Assembly (NCBI GenBank): GCA_938003835.1
Contig: CALKXJ010000006.1
Location: 185,990-249,989 of the forward strand
DNA length: 64,000 nucleotides
Source: an uncultured Bryobacteraceae bacterium
Lineage (GTDB): Bacteria > Acidobacteriota > Terriglobia > Bryobacterales > Bryobacteraceae
Direction: 5' to 3'
In this document: in pieces, positions 9,199 through 17,621 of the stretch
How the letters are laid out: each line of letters begins with the position of its first letter
Position numbering within the stretch: position 1 is the stretch's first letter
Made by a program: the position numbers and the translations under genes
The notes under the pieces: model-generated
Seen by the model: only the letters and a program-made list of their open reading frames with translations
Database searches by the model: none
Told to the model about the DNA's origin: nothing

Positions 9199-10629
9199 AT
9201 GCCAGGCGAAGGCTCGCTCCGGCAGAGGATCGAAACGCTGCTCGGAATCGAGGCGGCGATCAAGCCGGAGGTCTACCGCCGCATCGACGAATCGGCGGCG
9301 GTCAACGATCTCAATTACTGGCTCGAGCTGGTGCTTTCGGCGGCCATCGCCACGCTCGGGCTGGTGCTCAACAGCCCGGCGGTGGTCATCGGCGCGATGC
9401 TCATCTCCCCGCTGATGGGACCGATCATTGCGGCGGGGCTGGCGCTGGCGGCTGCGGATCTATACCTGGGGATCAAGTCGGCCTTGAATCTGGTGATCAG
9501 CATCGCCGGGGCGATCCTGCTGTCGGCGCTGATCGTCTGGATGATTCCCTTCCGCACGCCCACCAGCGAGATCCTGGCGCGCACGCAGCCGAACCTGCTC
9601 GATTTGGGCGTCGCGCTGTTTTCCGGGCTGGCCGGTTCGCTGATCGTCTGCCGGGGCGGCCGCGGCGGCGGCGTGACCGCCCTGCCGGGCGTGGCGATCG
9701 CCGTGGCGCTGATGCCCCCGCTTTGTACCGTGGGCTTCGGCGTGGGCAGCGGCTTTCAGTGGCCGATCATCTGGGGCGCCGGCCTGCTGTTTTTGACCAA
9801 CCTGACGGCGATCACCGCCGCGGCGTTCGGCGTCTTCTATGCCGCGCGGATGGACGCGCCGGACGCACGCGGGGCCGTCGGCGAGGCCATCCGCGAGCGC
9901 CTCGCGCACGAGCGGCTCTACTCGCTGCTGGCGAACACGCGGCTGGCTCGCTCGCTCGGCGAGATCGGAAGGCTGCGGTGGCGGATCACCATGCTTGCGG
10001 TGCTGCTGGTGGTGCTGTTCATTCCGCTTCGCGACTCGCTGTTGCAGGTCCGCGATGAAACGCTGGCGCGCACGGCGATCCGGGAGGCCGTCCGCTCGCT
10101 CGCCTCACCGGAGGAGATCGTCTCGCAACAAATCGAGATCGGCGACCGGATCCGCGTGCGGCTGGTGCTTACCGGAAACGTCACGCAGGAAAGGATCGCC
10201 GAAGCCGAACGCCAGATTCTTCGCCGGACCGGAAAGGAGGTGGATCTGCTGGTGCGCAAGGTGGCGGGCGAGGAGGAGCTGGCGACGCTTCGCCAGAGTC
10301 TCAGACCGGCGGCCTCCCCGGCGCTCGCTCTCGACAGCCTGCGCGGGGAGGTGAGCGCGCGGCTTGCCCGCGCTCTCAGCGACGTCTGGCCCGCCTCGCA
10401 GGGGGAGTTGCGCGACTACGAGCTCGGTTTCAGCCCGCAGGGGCTCCGCGTCCGGCTTCGCTACGAAGCCGCCGAAGCCTTGCCGGCGCCGGCGGTGGAG
10501 ATTCTCGGGAGGGCGCTGCGCTTACGGCTCGGTGTCGAGCAGCTCGAAGTGATCGCCGAGCATGTTCCGCCTGCTCCCCCGGACGCACCGGCGATCCGCT
10601 CCCGGCGGCCGGGGGCAGGCGTGCGCTAA
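9199..10629 (+). CDS. DUF389 family membrane protein
   Basis: A 476-residue integral membrane protein. After a short soluble N-terminus (AAVNDLNYWLELVLSAAIAT) there are several hydrophobic helices carrying the DUF389 signature VVIGAMLISPLMGPIIA and, later, GVAIAVALMPPLCTVGFG. A TM segment near residue 270 (MLAVLLVVLFIPL) precedes an approximately 190-residue soluble C-terminal domain. The family has no settled biochemical role. The start is ATG 9199: earlier in-frame codons overlap the divergent URO-D gene and are not conserved-looking. TACAAT at 9182-9187 sits 11 bases before the start. Its stop overlaps the convergent small gene by four bases. Confidence 0.88.
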   Translation: MPGEGSLRQRIETLLGIEAAIKPEVYRRIDESAAVNDLNYWLELVLSAAIATLGLVLNSPAVVIGAMLISPLMGPIIAAGLALAAADLYLGIKSALNLVISIAGAILLSALIVWMIPFRTPTSEILARTQPNLLDLGVALFSGLAGSLIVCRGGRGGGVTALPGVAIAVALMPPLCTVGFGVGSGFQWPIIWGAGLLFLTNLTAITAAAFGVFYAARMDAPDARGAVGEAIRERLAHERLYSLLANTRLARSLGEIGRLRWRITMLAVLLVVLFIPLRDSLLQVRDETLARTAIREAVRSLASPEEIVSQQIEIGDRIRVRLVLTGNVTQERIAEAERQILRRTGKEVDLLVRKVAGEEELATLRQSLRPAASPALALDSLRGEVSARLARALSDVWPASQGELRDYELGFSPQGLRVRLRYEAAEALPAPAVEILGRALRLRLGVEQLEVIAEHVPPAPPDAPAIRSRRPGAGVR

Positions 10630-11024
10630 CGCGCCGGCACGGCGTAAAGCCGGCGCAACAGATCCTGGAGGGCCGAGACGACCGCCGGATCGGCTTTGGC
10701 CAGACCCGCGGTGACCGCATCGCGGGCGGGCAGGATCTCCTCGAGGAGCCGCTTGCGGTCGCGGTCGCCGAGCGTGCGGGCCAGCTCCTGGGCCTGGTCG
10801 AAGAACTGGGTGGTGTAGCGGCCCGCGGTCCCGAAGTTGTTCTGGGTCACTTCGAGGTAAGCCTGCGCCAGCAGGTCCCGCAGCGCCACGAAGTCCGCCT
10901 GTTGGCGCGCCGCCGCCAGGTCGCGGCGAAGCTGCCGCACCTCCACATAACGGGGAAGAAACCCCACCAGGAAGGCCGCCACAAACGCGATGGACCAGAG
11001 GATGAGCTTCTTGCGTGCTGGCAT
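10626..11024 (-). CDS. Hypothetical single-pass membrane protein
   Basis: A 132-residue protein with a positively charged N-terminus (MPARKK) and one transmembrane helix (about residues 8-24), followed by a helical, likely periplasmic domain rich in Ala, Leu, Arg and Gln that looks coiled-coil (VRQLRRDLAAARQQADFVALRDLL). I do not recognise the family. A strong Shine-Dalgarno GGAGG lies six bases before the ATG, and a TATAAT box lies at 11054-11059 on its strand, so it is expressed as its own unit behind the hairpin at 11074-11116. Confidence 0.7.
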   Translation of the reverse strand: MPARKKLILWSIAFVAAFLVGFLPRYVEVRQLRRDLAAARQQADFVALRDLLAQAYLEVTQNNFGTAGRYTTQFFDQAQELARTLGDRDRKRLLEEILPARDAVTAGLAKADPAVVSALQDLLRRLYAVPAR

Positions 11025-11073
11025 TTCCGCCTCCGGAGGAGCTGTGCCCGGCCATTATATCGCGAACAGAAAT

Positions 11074-11116
11074 GGGGGACCGGCGGCTCTGCCCGCGACA
11101 TCTCCGCCGGTCCCCC
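11074..11116 (-). terminator. Strong hairpin, probable terminator of the usp/small-ORF unit
   Basis: A perfect 13-bp inverted repeat: GGGGGACCGGCGG (11074-11086) and CCGCCGGTCCCCC (11104-11116) with a 17-base loop. Read on the minus strand it follows the stop of the 45-residue gene and is trailed by ATTTCTGTT, a short T-rich stretch. It therefore most likely ends the usp transcript just before the TATAAT box of the next gene. Confidence 0.6.
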
Positions 11117-11154
11117 GAGAGCGTCCAGGAGATGGTCAAGGTCGGACGCCCAAC

Positions 11155-11292
11155 TCAAATCGTAAGCGTGATCAGGTAGATACTGCCCAGCAGCAACACC
11201 GCCAGGGCGGATCCCACGAGCCAGCGGATGAACCGTTCCCGGCGCGTGGTGAACTCGTTGCGCTTCTCATCAAGCGTCTTGAACATCGTCAT
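11155..11292 (-). CDS. Small single-pass membrane protein (45 aa)
   Basis: An ATG at 11292 opens a 45-codon frame ending in TGA at 11155. The peptide begins MTMFKTLDEKRNEFTTRRER and continues into one hydrophobic helix (about residues 22-43, LVGSALAVLLLGSIYLITLT). The start has an excellent Shine-Dalgarno (GGAGGTG, six bases upstream). It begins 28 bases after the universal stress protein stop, so it is the second gene of that unit, and a strong hairpin follows it. The basic N-terminus predicts that it faces the cytoplasm. I know no family for it; a small stress-induced membrane peptide is a reasonable guess. Confidence 0.72.
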   Translation of the reverse strand: MTMFKTLDEKRNEFTTRRERFIRWLVGSALAVLLLGSIYLITLTI

Positions 11293-11320
11293 GTTGCACC
11301 TCCTTCTCAAAAAGCTTCAA

Positions 11321-12211
11321 TCAAGCGGCCCGTTGTTTGGCCGGGGAATCGGCCATCGGCTGCCTCACCGCCAGCAGCGAGCAGGGCAGCTCCTCCAGTA
11401 GCGTCTCCAGGCCCGAGGCGGAGAACCAGCCACGGGTTCGGCTGCGCGGTGCGACGCCGACGACCACCAGGTCGACCGGCGCCCTCCGCGCCGCCCCGGC
11501 AAGCGCGGGCGCGAGCCTGCCGCGCTCGAGATGCAGTTGGCTCACGGGAGCCGGCAGATCGAGCTTCCCGAGCAGCCCTTCGACAGCGGCGTTCGCGGAG
11601 CCGTCGCCGCGCCGCGCCAGGATCCCGTCGAGCGGGGCGTCCGAGACGCACAAAACCTCGAGCCGGGCGGCCTCCAGCCGGGCGATGGCCGCCGCGGTTT
11701 CCACCACCTTGCGGCTGAGCAGGCGGGTGGTCTCATCGCCGTGCCTCAGCTCGACGGCCGCCAGGATATTCCCCGCGGGGACCGTCTCGGCGTCGCGGAC
11801 GATCGAGACCGGGCAAGGGGCCGTCTTGAGCAGCCGCACGAGCGTGCGGCGCGACGCCGCCCGCTCACCCGCTCCCACTACCAGCAGATCGTGCCGGCGC
11901 CGCTCGATCGCCCGGACCAGTTCCCGGCACGGATCGCCGAGCAGCACCTCGGTGTCGACGTCAACCCCCCGCCGCCGGAGCGGCTCGACGAGCTGTTCGA
12001 GCCGCTCCAGCATCTCCGCGGCGGCGAGCTCCGCCACGGGACCGGTGCCGATCGGAGGCACCAGCATCCACAAATCGCGTGGAATCTCTTCCAGGACGCC
12101 CGCCACGGTCAGGACCGCGTCGCTCTTTTTCGCCAGAGCGGCCGCGCGAGCCAGGGCCGGCGCCGCTGCGTCGGGCGCGGCGTAGAAGAGAATGTTGCGC
12201 AGCTTCTTCAT
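11321..12211 (-). CDS. Tandem universal stress protein (UspA family)
   Basis: A 296-residue cytoplasmic protein made of two Usp domains (about residues 1-140 and 145-285). The first ends with the ATP-binding-type motif DLLVVGAGERAASRRTLVRLL plus CPVSIVRD. The second ends with DLVVVGVAPRSRTRGWF and CSLLAVRQP, a weaker match to the G-x2-G-x9-G-[ST] loop. Usp proteins bind ATP or AMP and respond to starvation and respiratory stress. A -24/-12 sigma-54 element lies at 12287-12300 and paired activator-like sites at 12411-12446, pointing to control by the adjacent NtrC-type regulator. The 45-residue membrane protein follows it. Confidence 0.9.
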   Translation of the reverse strand: MKKLRNILFYAAPDAAAPALARAAALAKKSDAVLTVAGVLEEIPRDLWMLVPPIGTGPVAELAAAEMLERLEQLVEPLRRRGVDVDTEVLLGDPCRELVRAIERRRHDLLVVGAGERAASRRTLVRLLKTAPCPVSIVRDAETVPAGNILAAVELRHGDETTRLLSRKVVETAAAIARLEAARLEVLCVSDAPLDGILARRGDGSANAAVEGLLGKLDLPAPVSQLHLERGRLAPALAGAARRAPVDLVVVGVAPRSRTRGWFSASGLETLLEELPCSLLAVRQPMADSPAKQRAA

Positions 12212-12286
12212 CGCTGGGGCCTCCCTTTCACGTTTTCGTACCGGCCGGAGGCGGCTTTGGAGAAGCCGGCCTCTGCCAACCGGAGA

Positions 12287-12300
12287 GCACCGGGCGTGCC
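12287..12300 (-). promoter_or_regulatory. Sigma-54 (-24/-12) promoter of the usp unit
   Basis: On the minus strand TTGGCACGCCCGGTGCT matches the RpoN pattern TGGCAC-N5-TTGCW. It has GG at 12300-12299, exactly ten bases, then GC at 12288-12287. Initiation would fall near 12275, about 65 bases before the usp start. Confidence 0.72.
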
Positions 12301-12410
12301 AAACCGCTCCGGCCCGCCGCGCGGGTTTCTATCGATCTCATCTGAGGAGAGTTGTCCCTCCGGGGAGGCTCCGGCGCCCGCCCCGGAGGCGGAGAGAGAA
12401 GCTCTCGCGC

Positions 12411-12446
12411 CGTACGATTTCGGCGAGGGGTGTACGATTTGGGACA
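12411..12446 (-). promoter_or_regulatory. Paired activator sites upstream of usp
   Basis: Two related 16-bp elements are spaced 20 bp apart, about two helical turns: CGTACGATTTCGGCGA (12411-12426) and TGTACGATTTGGGACA (12431-12446). The second is a dyad, TGTAC-N6-GGACA. An exact copy of it occurs in inverse orientation at 14991-15006. They lie roughly 110-150 bp upstream of the -24 element, the usual place for NtrC-family enhancer sites. Confidence 0.68.
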
Positions 12447-12457
12447 GCGCCTCGCCG

Positions 12458-13837
12458 TCAGGCCTCTTCCGGCTCGCGGCGAATGTTGTGCTTCTCCATG
12501 CGGTAGATCAGGGTGCGGCGGCTGATGTCCAGATACCGCGCCGCCTGGGTCTGGTTCCAGCGGAACTTGCGCAGGGCGCGCAGGATGAGCTCCTTCTCGA
12601 TCGCCTCGAGGCTGAGGCCGTGCGGGCCCAGCTCGAGATGGAGCACGTCGCCCGTGACCGGTTCGGCGCTCCTCAGCTCAGGCAGATCCTCGAGCGTCAC
12701 CGTGTCACCCACGGTGAGCACGACGATGCGCTCGATGACGTTTTCAAGCTGCCGGATGTTGCCCGGCCAGCGATAGGCCGAGAAATAGGGGAGCAATTCC
12801 GGCGGCAACTTGAGCTCCGGCCGCCCGTGCTTCTGTTTGGCGCGCTGGAACAGATGCTGCACCAGCTCGGGGATGTCCTCGGCCCGCTCGCGCAGCGGCG
12901 GCAGCTCCAGGGGGATGACGGCGAGGCGGTAGTATAGATCCTCACGGAAAGCCCCGTCCTCGATCATTGCCTCCAGGTTCCGGTGCGTGGCGGCGATGAT
13001 GCGCACGTCCACCTTGCGCGGCGCCGCCGCGCCCACCGTCTCGATTTCGCCTTCCTGGATCAGCCGGAGCAGCTTCACCTGGAGTTCGAGCGGCAACTCG
13101 CCGATTTCGTCCAGAAACAGCGTGCCGCCGTCGGCCGCCTCCACCTTGCCGCGCCTGGTGGCCACGGCGCCGGTAAAAGACCCCTTGACGTGGCCGAACA
13201 GCTCGCTTTCCAGCAACTCGCGAGGGATGGCGCCACAGTTGATGGTGACGAAGGGTTGATCCCGCCTCGGGCTGTTGTGGTGGATCGCCTTGGCGAGTAG
13301 CTCCTTGCCGGTGCCCGTCTCGCCGCGAATCAGCACCACCGAGTCGCTGCGGGCGGCCCGCGCGGCGACCTCGAGCACGCGCAGCAGCGCCTGCGAATGG
13401 CCGATGATGTTCTCAAAGCCGTACTTGCTGTCCAGGTTGCGGCGCAGCAGCTCGACTTGTTCGATCAAACGCTGGCGCTCGAGCGCGCGGCGGACCACCA
13501 GCACGAGCTGCTCGTAATCGATCGGTTTGGTGAGATAGTCGTAAGCGCCGGCTTTCATCGCCTCCACGGCGGTTTCGATGCTGCCGAAGGCGGTAATGAT
13601 GATCACCGTCAGCTCGGGGTGGGCGGCGCGCAAGGCTCGCAGCAGGTCGAGGCCGGAGAGCCCGGGCATCTTGAGGTCGGTGATGACGAGCGCGGGCGCC
13701 GCTTCCTCCAGACGCGCCAGCGCCTCCTGGGCGTGGCGGGCGGTCACGACCTCGTAGCCGGCCTCCTCGAGTTGCATCTGGAGGATGCGCCGGAGGCTCG
13801 AATCGTCGTCGACCACCAGAATCCGCGCGCCTTTCAT
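12458..13837 (-). CDS. Sigma-54-dependent response regulator, NtrC/AtoC family
   Basis: A 459-residue activator with three domains. A receiver domain (residues 3-115) has the phosphoacceptor Asp54 in VITDLKMPG and Lys in YLTKPID. A sigma-54 interaction AAA+ domain (about 143-370) has Walker A GETGTGKE (172-179) and ESELFGHVKGSFTGA, a GAFTGA loop with Ser in place of Ala. A C-terminal Fis-type helix-turn-helix (ILRALRKFRWNQTQAARYLD) binds DNA. It overlaps the histidine kinase gene by four bases, giving an operon. The 16-bp dyads at 12411-12446 and 14991-15006 flank this operon next to -24/-12 promoters and are its most likely binding sites. Confidence 0.95.
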   Translation of the reverse strand: MKGARILVVDDDSSLRRILQMQLEEAGYEVVTARHAQEALARLEEAAPALVITDLKMPGLSGLDLLRALRAAHPELTVIIITAFGSIETAVEAMKAGAYDYLTKPIDYEQLVLVVRRALERQRLIEQVELLRRNLDSKYGFENIIGHSQALLRVLEVAARAARSDSVVLIRGETGTGKELLAKAIHHNSPRRDQPFVTINCGAIPRELLESELFGHVKGSFTGAVATRRGKVEAADGGTLFLDEIGELPLELQVKLLRLIQEGEIETVGAAAPRKVDVRIIAATHRNLEAMIEDGAFREDLYYRLAVIPLELPPLRERAEDIPELVQHLFQRAKQKHGRPELKLPPELLPYFSAYRWPGNIRQLENVIERIVVLTVGDTVTLEDLPELRSAEPVTGDVLHLELGPHGLSLEAIEKELILRALRKFRWNQTQAARYLDISRRTLIYRMEKHNIRREPEEA

Positions 13838-14949
13838 GAACGCCCCCTGCGATCAAGAGGCAGCAGCAGCGCGAAGGTCATCCCTCCCTCGGGATTCGCC
13901 CGGGCCGACAGCACGCCGCCGTGCTGTTCGACGATCTGATGCGCCACCGAAAGGCCCAGGCCGGTGCCGTTCTCCTTGGTGGTGAAAAAGGGATCGAAGA
14001 TCTTTTCCAGGTGCTCCGGGTCGATGCCGCAGCCTTGATCGCGCACTTCTATGAGGAGGCGGCCGTTGGCCAGCCGGGCTGAAACCGACAGTTCGCCGCC
14101 CTGCGGCATGGCCTGGATCGCATTGATCACCAGGTTCAGGAGGACCTGCTTGAGCTGCTCCGGGTCGCACTCGAGCGGCGGAAGGTTTGGCGCGGCCTGT
14201 TTGCGCATTTCGATCGGAGCGCTCCCGACGGCGTGGGCGCTCAGATCGAGCACCGCCTCGAGCAGCTCGTCGACTGAGACGCTCCGGTAGCGCGGCGGGC
14301 GCGGCCGGGCGAAGTCGAGGAAGCTCGTGAGCAGCCGCTGGAGCCGCTCCTGCTCCTTTTCGATGATGTCCAGGCACTCCTGGCGGCGCTCCTCCGAGAG
14401 CCGGTTGCGGCGCAGCATGCCGACGGCGCCCGCGATGGAGGCCAGAGGATTGCGGATCTCATGGGCGAGGCCGGCCGAGAGCTGCCCCACGGCGTAGAGC
14501 CGTTCGGCGCGTTTCATGCGCTCGAAGTTCTCTTGCAGCTCGGCGTAGACGCGGCTCAGCTCCTCGGTGCGCTCGCGCAGCATTTCCCGCTGGCGCCGGT
14601 CCCGGTCGGCCATGACTCCGGTGAGAATGCCCGCCAGGCAGAAGACGATCACCTCCAGATACTGGCTCAGCGCGTAGTGCGGCAGATTCTGCCAGCTCAC
14701 CAGGAACGGCGGGAAGTAGAAAATCCAGGCGAAGATGGCGGTGGCCAGCCCGCCGCGCCAGCCAAAGGAGAGCGCGGCGAAGATGACCGGCAGGTAGAAC
14801 AGGCGCTGGTAGATGTAGTGCCAGTGGACCACCTCCGGAGGCGTCAGGTAGTGCAGCGCGCTGATGAGGAGGAGTGCCGCCAGTATGATGCCCGCGCGGA
14901 GCCAGGCCACTTGGCTCTTGCTAAAGCTCAAGACATCAACCCCGCCCAT
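13834..14949 (-). CDS. Membrane sensor histidine kinase
   Basis: A 371-residue kinase. The first 110 residues contain about four hydrophobic helices ([34 protein letters not shown] and others) with little periplasmic sequence, which suggests an intramembrane or membrane-state sensor. A short coiled coil follows, then a HisKA domain with the phospho-His in [14 protein letters not shown] and an HATPase_c domain ([44 protein letters not shown]). It is co-transcribed with the sigma-54 regulator. I chose ATG 14949 because a longer frame from 15036 would run through the dyad at 14991-15006. GATAAT lies four bases before 14949, so the true start is not certain. Confidence 0.9.
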   Translation of the reverse strand: MGGVDVLSFSKSQVAWLRAGIILAALLLISALHYLTPPEVVHWHYIYQRLFYLPVIFAALSFGWRGGLATAIFAWIFYFPPFLVSWQNLPHYALSQYLEVIVFCLAGILTGVMADRDRRQREMLRERTEELSRVYAELQENFERMKRAERLYAVGQLSAGLAHEIRNPLASIAGAVGMLRRNRLSEERRQECLDIIEKEQERLQRLLTSFLDFARPRPPRYRSVSVDELLEAVLDLSAHAVGSAPIEMRKQAAPNLPPLECDPEQLKQVLLNLVINAIQAMPQGGELSVSARLANGRLLIEVRDQGCGIDPEHLEKIFDPFFTTKENGTGLGLSVAHQIVEQHGGVLSARANPEGGMTFALLLPLDRRGRS

Positions 14950-14990
14950 GCGTATTATCCCATCCGGCCGACCGCCCGCCCCGCGGCAGG

Positions 14991-15006
14991 TGTCCCAAAT
15001 CGTACA
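14991..15006. promoter_or_regulatory. Activator dyad between the kinase and the dksA-like gene
   Basis: TGTCCCAAATCGTACA is the exact reverse complement of the element at 12431-12446. It lies about 120 bp upstream of the sigma-54 element at 15127-15140 and 42 bp upstream of the kinase start, so it could both activate the dksA-like unit and autoregulate the two-component operon. Confidence 0.66.
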
Positions 15007-15126
15007 CTTGCAAGGCCCGCCACCTTGCGGAGCCATCCGACGCCGTCGCCTGCGGTAAACCTAAGCCGTTGAAGAGGCTCCCATTTCCCTGGCGGAGCCG
15101 GCTCTGACGCCTACCGAAAGCCATTT

Positions 15127-15140
15127 GGCACGTCACCTGC
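15127..15140 (+). promoter_or_regulatory. Sigma-54 (-24/-12) promoter of the dksA-like unit
   Basis: TTGGCACGTCACCTGCC shows GG at 15127-15128 and GC at 15139-15140 with the required ten bases between them. It is the same TTGGCACG start as at the usp promoter. Initiation near 15152 leaves a leader of about 40 bases. Confidence 0.7.
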
Positions 15141-15193
15141 CACCTCTTCAGACGAGGCGCTCCGAGCCGGGGCGCCCCGAGGGAGGTGAAGCC

Positions 15194-15574
15194 ATGAAGG
15201 TCCGACCTCTTCGACCCACGGAGGCTGCCCGCAAGCGCCTGCTTGCCAAGCGGGCCGAGCTGGTCAGCCGCCACCGGGCCGCGGCCGGCGCCCTTGCCGG
15301 CGGCGAGCGGATTTCCGAGCTCGACCAGGCTCGCGCGCTCCACGACGAGTTCGTCTCCTTGCGCGTCGGCCGGATGCTCTACCGGGAGCTAAAGCGAATT
15401 GACGCGGCGCTGGCAAGGCTGGCTGCCGGCGACTACGGCGTCTGCGCCGACTGCGGCGCCGCGATTCCCGCCAGGCGTCTCGAAGCGATTCCCTGGGCGG
15501 AGCGTTGCGTGGCCTGTGAGGAGCGGGCCCAGGCGGAGCCGGAGCGTGACGAGCTGACGGACTGGGCCGCCTGA
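15194..15574 (+). CDS. DksA/TraR family zinc-finger protein
   Basis: A 126-residue protein with an N-terminal coiled coil (about residues 10-75, RKRLLAKRAELVSRH through RMLYRELKRIDAALARL) and a C-terminal zinc finger. The finger is CADCGAAIPARRLEAIPWAE followed by RCVAC, a C-x2-C-x17-C-x2-C pattern. Such proteins bind RNA polymerase through the secondary channel and alter promoter selection, often with ppGpp. The coiled-coil tip lacks the DxxDxA motif in its usual form, so it is a DksA-like paralogue rather than clear DksA. The start follows a strong GGGAGGTG. It has its own sigma-54 promoter and heads a unit with the DUF302-like gene. Confidence 0.88.
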   Translation: MKVRPLRPTEAARKRLLAKRAELVSRHRAAAGALAGGERISELDQARALHDEFVSLRVGRMLYRELKRIDAALARLAAGDYGVCADCGAAIPARRLEAIPWAERCVACEERAQAEPERDELTDWAA

Positions 15575-15600
15575 GGCGGCCGAAATCGGGAGGATTCCAG

Positions 15601-16032
15601 ATGTACGCCAACGGCGCCCCGGCGGCGCACACCTATGTTATTCCTGAGCCCTTCGAGCGCGCGCTGAAGCTGCTCCGCGAGGCGCTTCGGAGGGAGGGCC
15701 TGGGCATTCCCATGGAGCTCGATCTGGCGCGGCGCGTCCGGCGCGAGCTGGGAGTCACGTTGCTTCCGTGCAAGCTGCTCTGCGTGGACAGCCCGATGGT
15801 GCTGGTGGAGGCGATGGCGGTGGATACGGCCGGCGCCATCTTTCTGCCGCTGCACGTGGTGGTGGCGGCGCGGGGCCCGCAGACGCTCGTGCACCTGGCC
15901 AGCCCGGCGACCATCCGCTCCGCGGAGGTGCCCGTGGGCGTCAAAGCGCCGCTCGGCAAGCTCCAGATGCGCCTGGCGGGCATCCTCCAGCGGCTCGGCG
16001 GGCGCCAGGCGCTCTGCGCGCTAAGCGGCTGA
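15601..16032 (+). CDS. DUF302-like small protein
   Basis: A 143-residue protein. The pattern ALRREGLGIPMELDLARRVR, LGVTLLPCKLLCVDSP and a later hydrophobic LPLHVVVAARG resembles DUF302 domains, which start with a 'GFGILTEID' strand and end with a 'LPCNVVVYE' strand. DUF302 proteins occur in metal or oxidative stress settings and lack a known reaction. It follows the dksA-like gene by 26 bases with a good Shine-Dalgarno (GGGAGG), so it is probably the second gene of that sigma-54 unit. Confidence 0.65.
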   Translation: MYANGAPAAHTYVIPEPFERALKLLREALRREGLGIPMELDLARRVRRELGVTLLPCKLLCVDSPMVLVEAMAVDTAGAIFLPLHVVVAARGPQTLVHLASPATIRSAEVPVGVKAPLGKLQMRLAGILQRLGGRQALCALSG

Positions 16033-16076
16033 AGCGAGCTTTCGGTCGCCACCGCCCGCTGATAGACTGGACGGAC

Positions 16077-17612
16077 ATGAGACGCCGCGATTTCCTGCGA
16101 ACGGGCGCCTGGCTGGGCGCTGCCGTCGAGTCGCCGCTGCGGGCGGCGGCCCAGACGCCACCGGTGCTTCAGGCCGGCGAGAAGGTTGGCTTTGCCGAAC
16201 GGGACATCACGCCGTCGATCGGCATGGAGATGCCGGGCGGCTACGGCAAGGCCTATCACCGCAGTTTTCATGACCCCTGCAAGGTGCGGGCAGCAGTCTT
16301 TGATGACGGCAGCCGGCGTGTCGCCCTGGTGGGCGTCGATGCGCTGGTGGTGCCGCGACCGATGGTGATGGCGGCGCGCAAGGCGATCTCGGAGCGCTGC
16401 GGCATCCCCGGAGAGGCGGTGCTCATCGGGGCCTCGCATTCGCACTCGGCCGGGCCGGTCGGCATGGTGCTGCCAGGTGAATACGACCACGCCTCGCCGC
16501 TGGTGAAACGGCTGGCCTACGAAATGTCGTCCTGCGCCGACCCCGGTTACCTGCTCCGCGTCGAGACCGAGATCGTGCGCGCGGTAGTGGAGGCTGACCA
16601 GCGCCGCGCGGAGGCGGCCTGCGGCTTCGGCGTCGGCCGAGAGGATAAAGTCGGCTTCAACCGCCGCCTGCGGATGAAGAACGGGCTCACCTGGTCGCAC
16701 CCGGGCAAAGGCAACCCCGACATCATCGGCTATGCCGGGCCGATCGATCCCGACGTCGGCGTCATCGGCGCCTGGGACCGCCATGGGCGGCTCATTGGTT
16801 GCGTCGTCAACTACGCCTGCCACGCCACCACCAGTCCCGGGGGCATCTCGGCCAACTGGATCTACTACCTCGAGCAGACCATTCAGGGCGTCTTCGGCCG
16901 CGATGTGGCCGTGGTCTTTCTCGCCGGCGATTGCGGCGACGTCACGCAGGTGGACAATCTCAGCCCTTACGCCAATCCGCCCGGCGAGCAGTGGGCCCAG
17001 TATGTGGGCGGGCGAGTCGGCGCCGAGGCGGTGAAGGTGCTCCTGAGCGTCTATCCCGGCAGTTTCGCTCCGGTGGGCGCGCGGGTTGCGGTGGAGCGGA
17101 TGAAGCGGCGCATCCCGAATCCGGAGCGCGTCCGGCGCGCGCTGGCGCTGGTTGAGAGATCTCCGAAGGAGGTCGATCCGACCGAGTGGACCTTTGCCAA
17201 AGAGATCGTCCTCCTCGATGCCTTGATTGCCAAGGAGCGCGACGTGGAGGTCGAGGTGCAGGCCCTCCAGGTCGGCCCGACCGTTTTCATCGCCCGCCCG
17301 GGCGAAATGTTCGTCGAGCACGGCCTCGAAATCAAGAAGCGGTCGAATTTCCCGCTGACGTTCCCGGTGGAACTGGCCAACGGCTGCGTGGGCTATGTGC
17401 CCACCGAGGAGGCGTTCGGACCGCACGGCGGCGGCTACGAGACCCGCCTTACCAGTTACTCGAATCTGGCGCCCGAGGCCGGCCGGCGGATGACCGAGCT
17501 CGGTCTGGGACTGGCGCGCGCCATGCAGCCGGGCGCCGTCCCCATGCCGCCCAAAGCGCCGCCGTTCAAGGCGCCCTGGTCTTACGGGAACGTCCCGCCG
17601 GAGCTCTCCTGA
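16077..17612 (+). CDS. Neutral/alkaline ceramidase-like secreted hydrolase
   Basis: A 511-residue protein with a Tat-type leader (MRRRDFLRTGAWLGAAV). It opens with VGFAERDITPSIGMEMPGGY, the typical N-terminus of neutral/alkaline non-lysosomal ceramidase domains. It carries the metal-binding GASHSHSAGP and the later CVVNYACHATT, which match the zinc ligands of that family. Many environmental members act on unknown amides or lipids, so ceramide is only the family prototype. I place the start at ATG 16077 because of the twin-arginine motif. TAGACT at 16063-16068 lies eight bases before it and there is no Shine-Dalgarno, as expected for a leaderless or very short-leader transcript. Confidence 0.85.
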   Translation: MRRRDFLRTGAWLGAAVESPLRAAAQTPPVLQAGEKVGFAERDITPSIGMEMPGGYGKAYHRSFHDPCKVRAAVFDDGSRRVALVGVDALVVPRPMVMAARKAISERCGIPGEAVLIGASHSHSAGPVGMVLPGEYDHASPLVKRLAYEMSSCADPGYLLRVETEIVRAVVEADQRRAEAACGFGVGREDKVGFNRRLRMKNGLTWSHPGKGNPDIIGYAGPIDPDVGVIGAWDRHGRLIGCVVNYACHATTSPGGISANWIYYLEQTIQGVFGRDVAVVFLAGDCGDVTQVDNLSPYANPPGEQWAQYVGGRVGAEAVKVLLSVYPGSFAPVGARVAVERMKRRIPNPERVRRALALVERSPKEVDPTEWTFAKEIVLLDALIAKERDVEVEVQALQVGPTVFIARPGEMFVEHGLEIKKRSNFPLTFPVELANGCVGYVPTEEAFGPHGGGYETRLTSYSNLAPEAGRRMTELGLGLARAMQPGAVPMPPKAPPFKAPWSYGNVPPELS

Positions 17613-17621
17613 GGCGGGCCG

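Noticed and set aside
14975..15003. A second GG-N10-GC pair on the minus strand as a sigma-54 promoter for the kinase
   Set aside because: The spacing fits but the flanks do not match TGGCAC-N5-TTGC and it overlaps the dyad at 14991-15006, so I treat it as chance.
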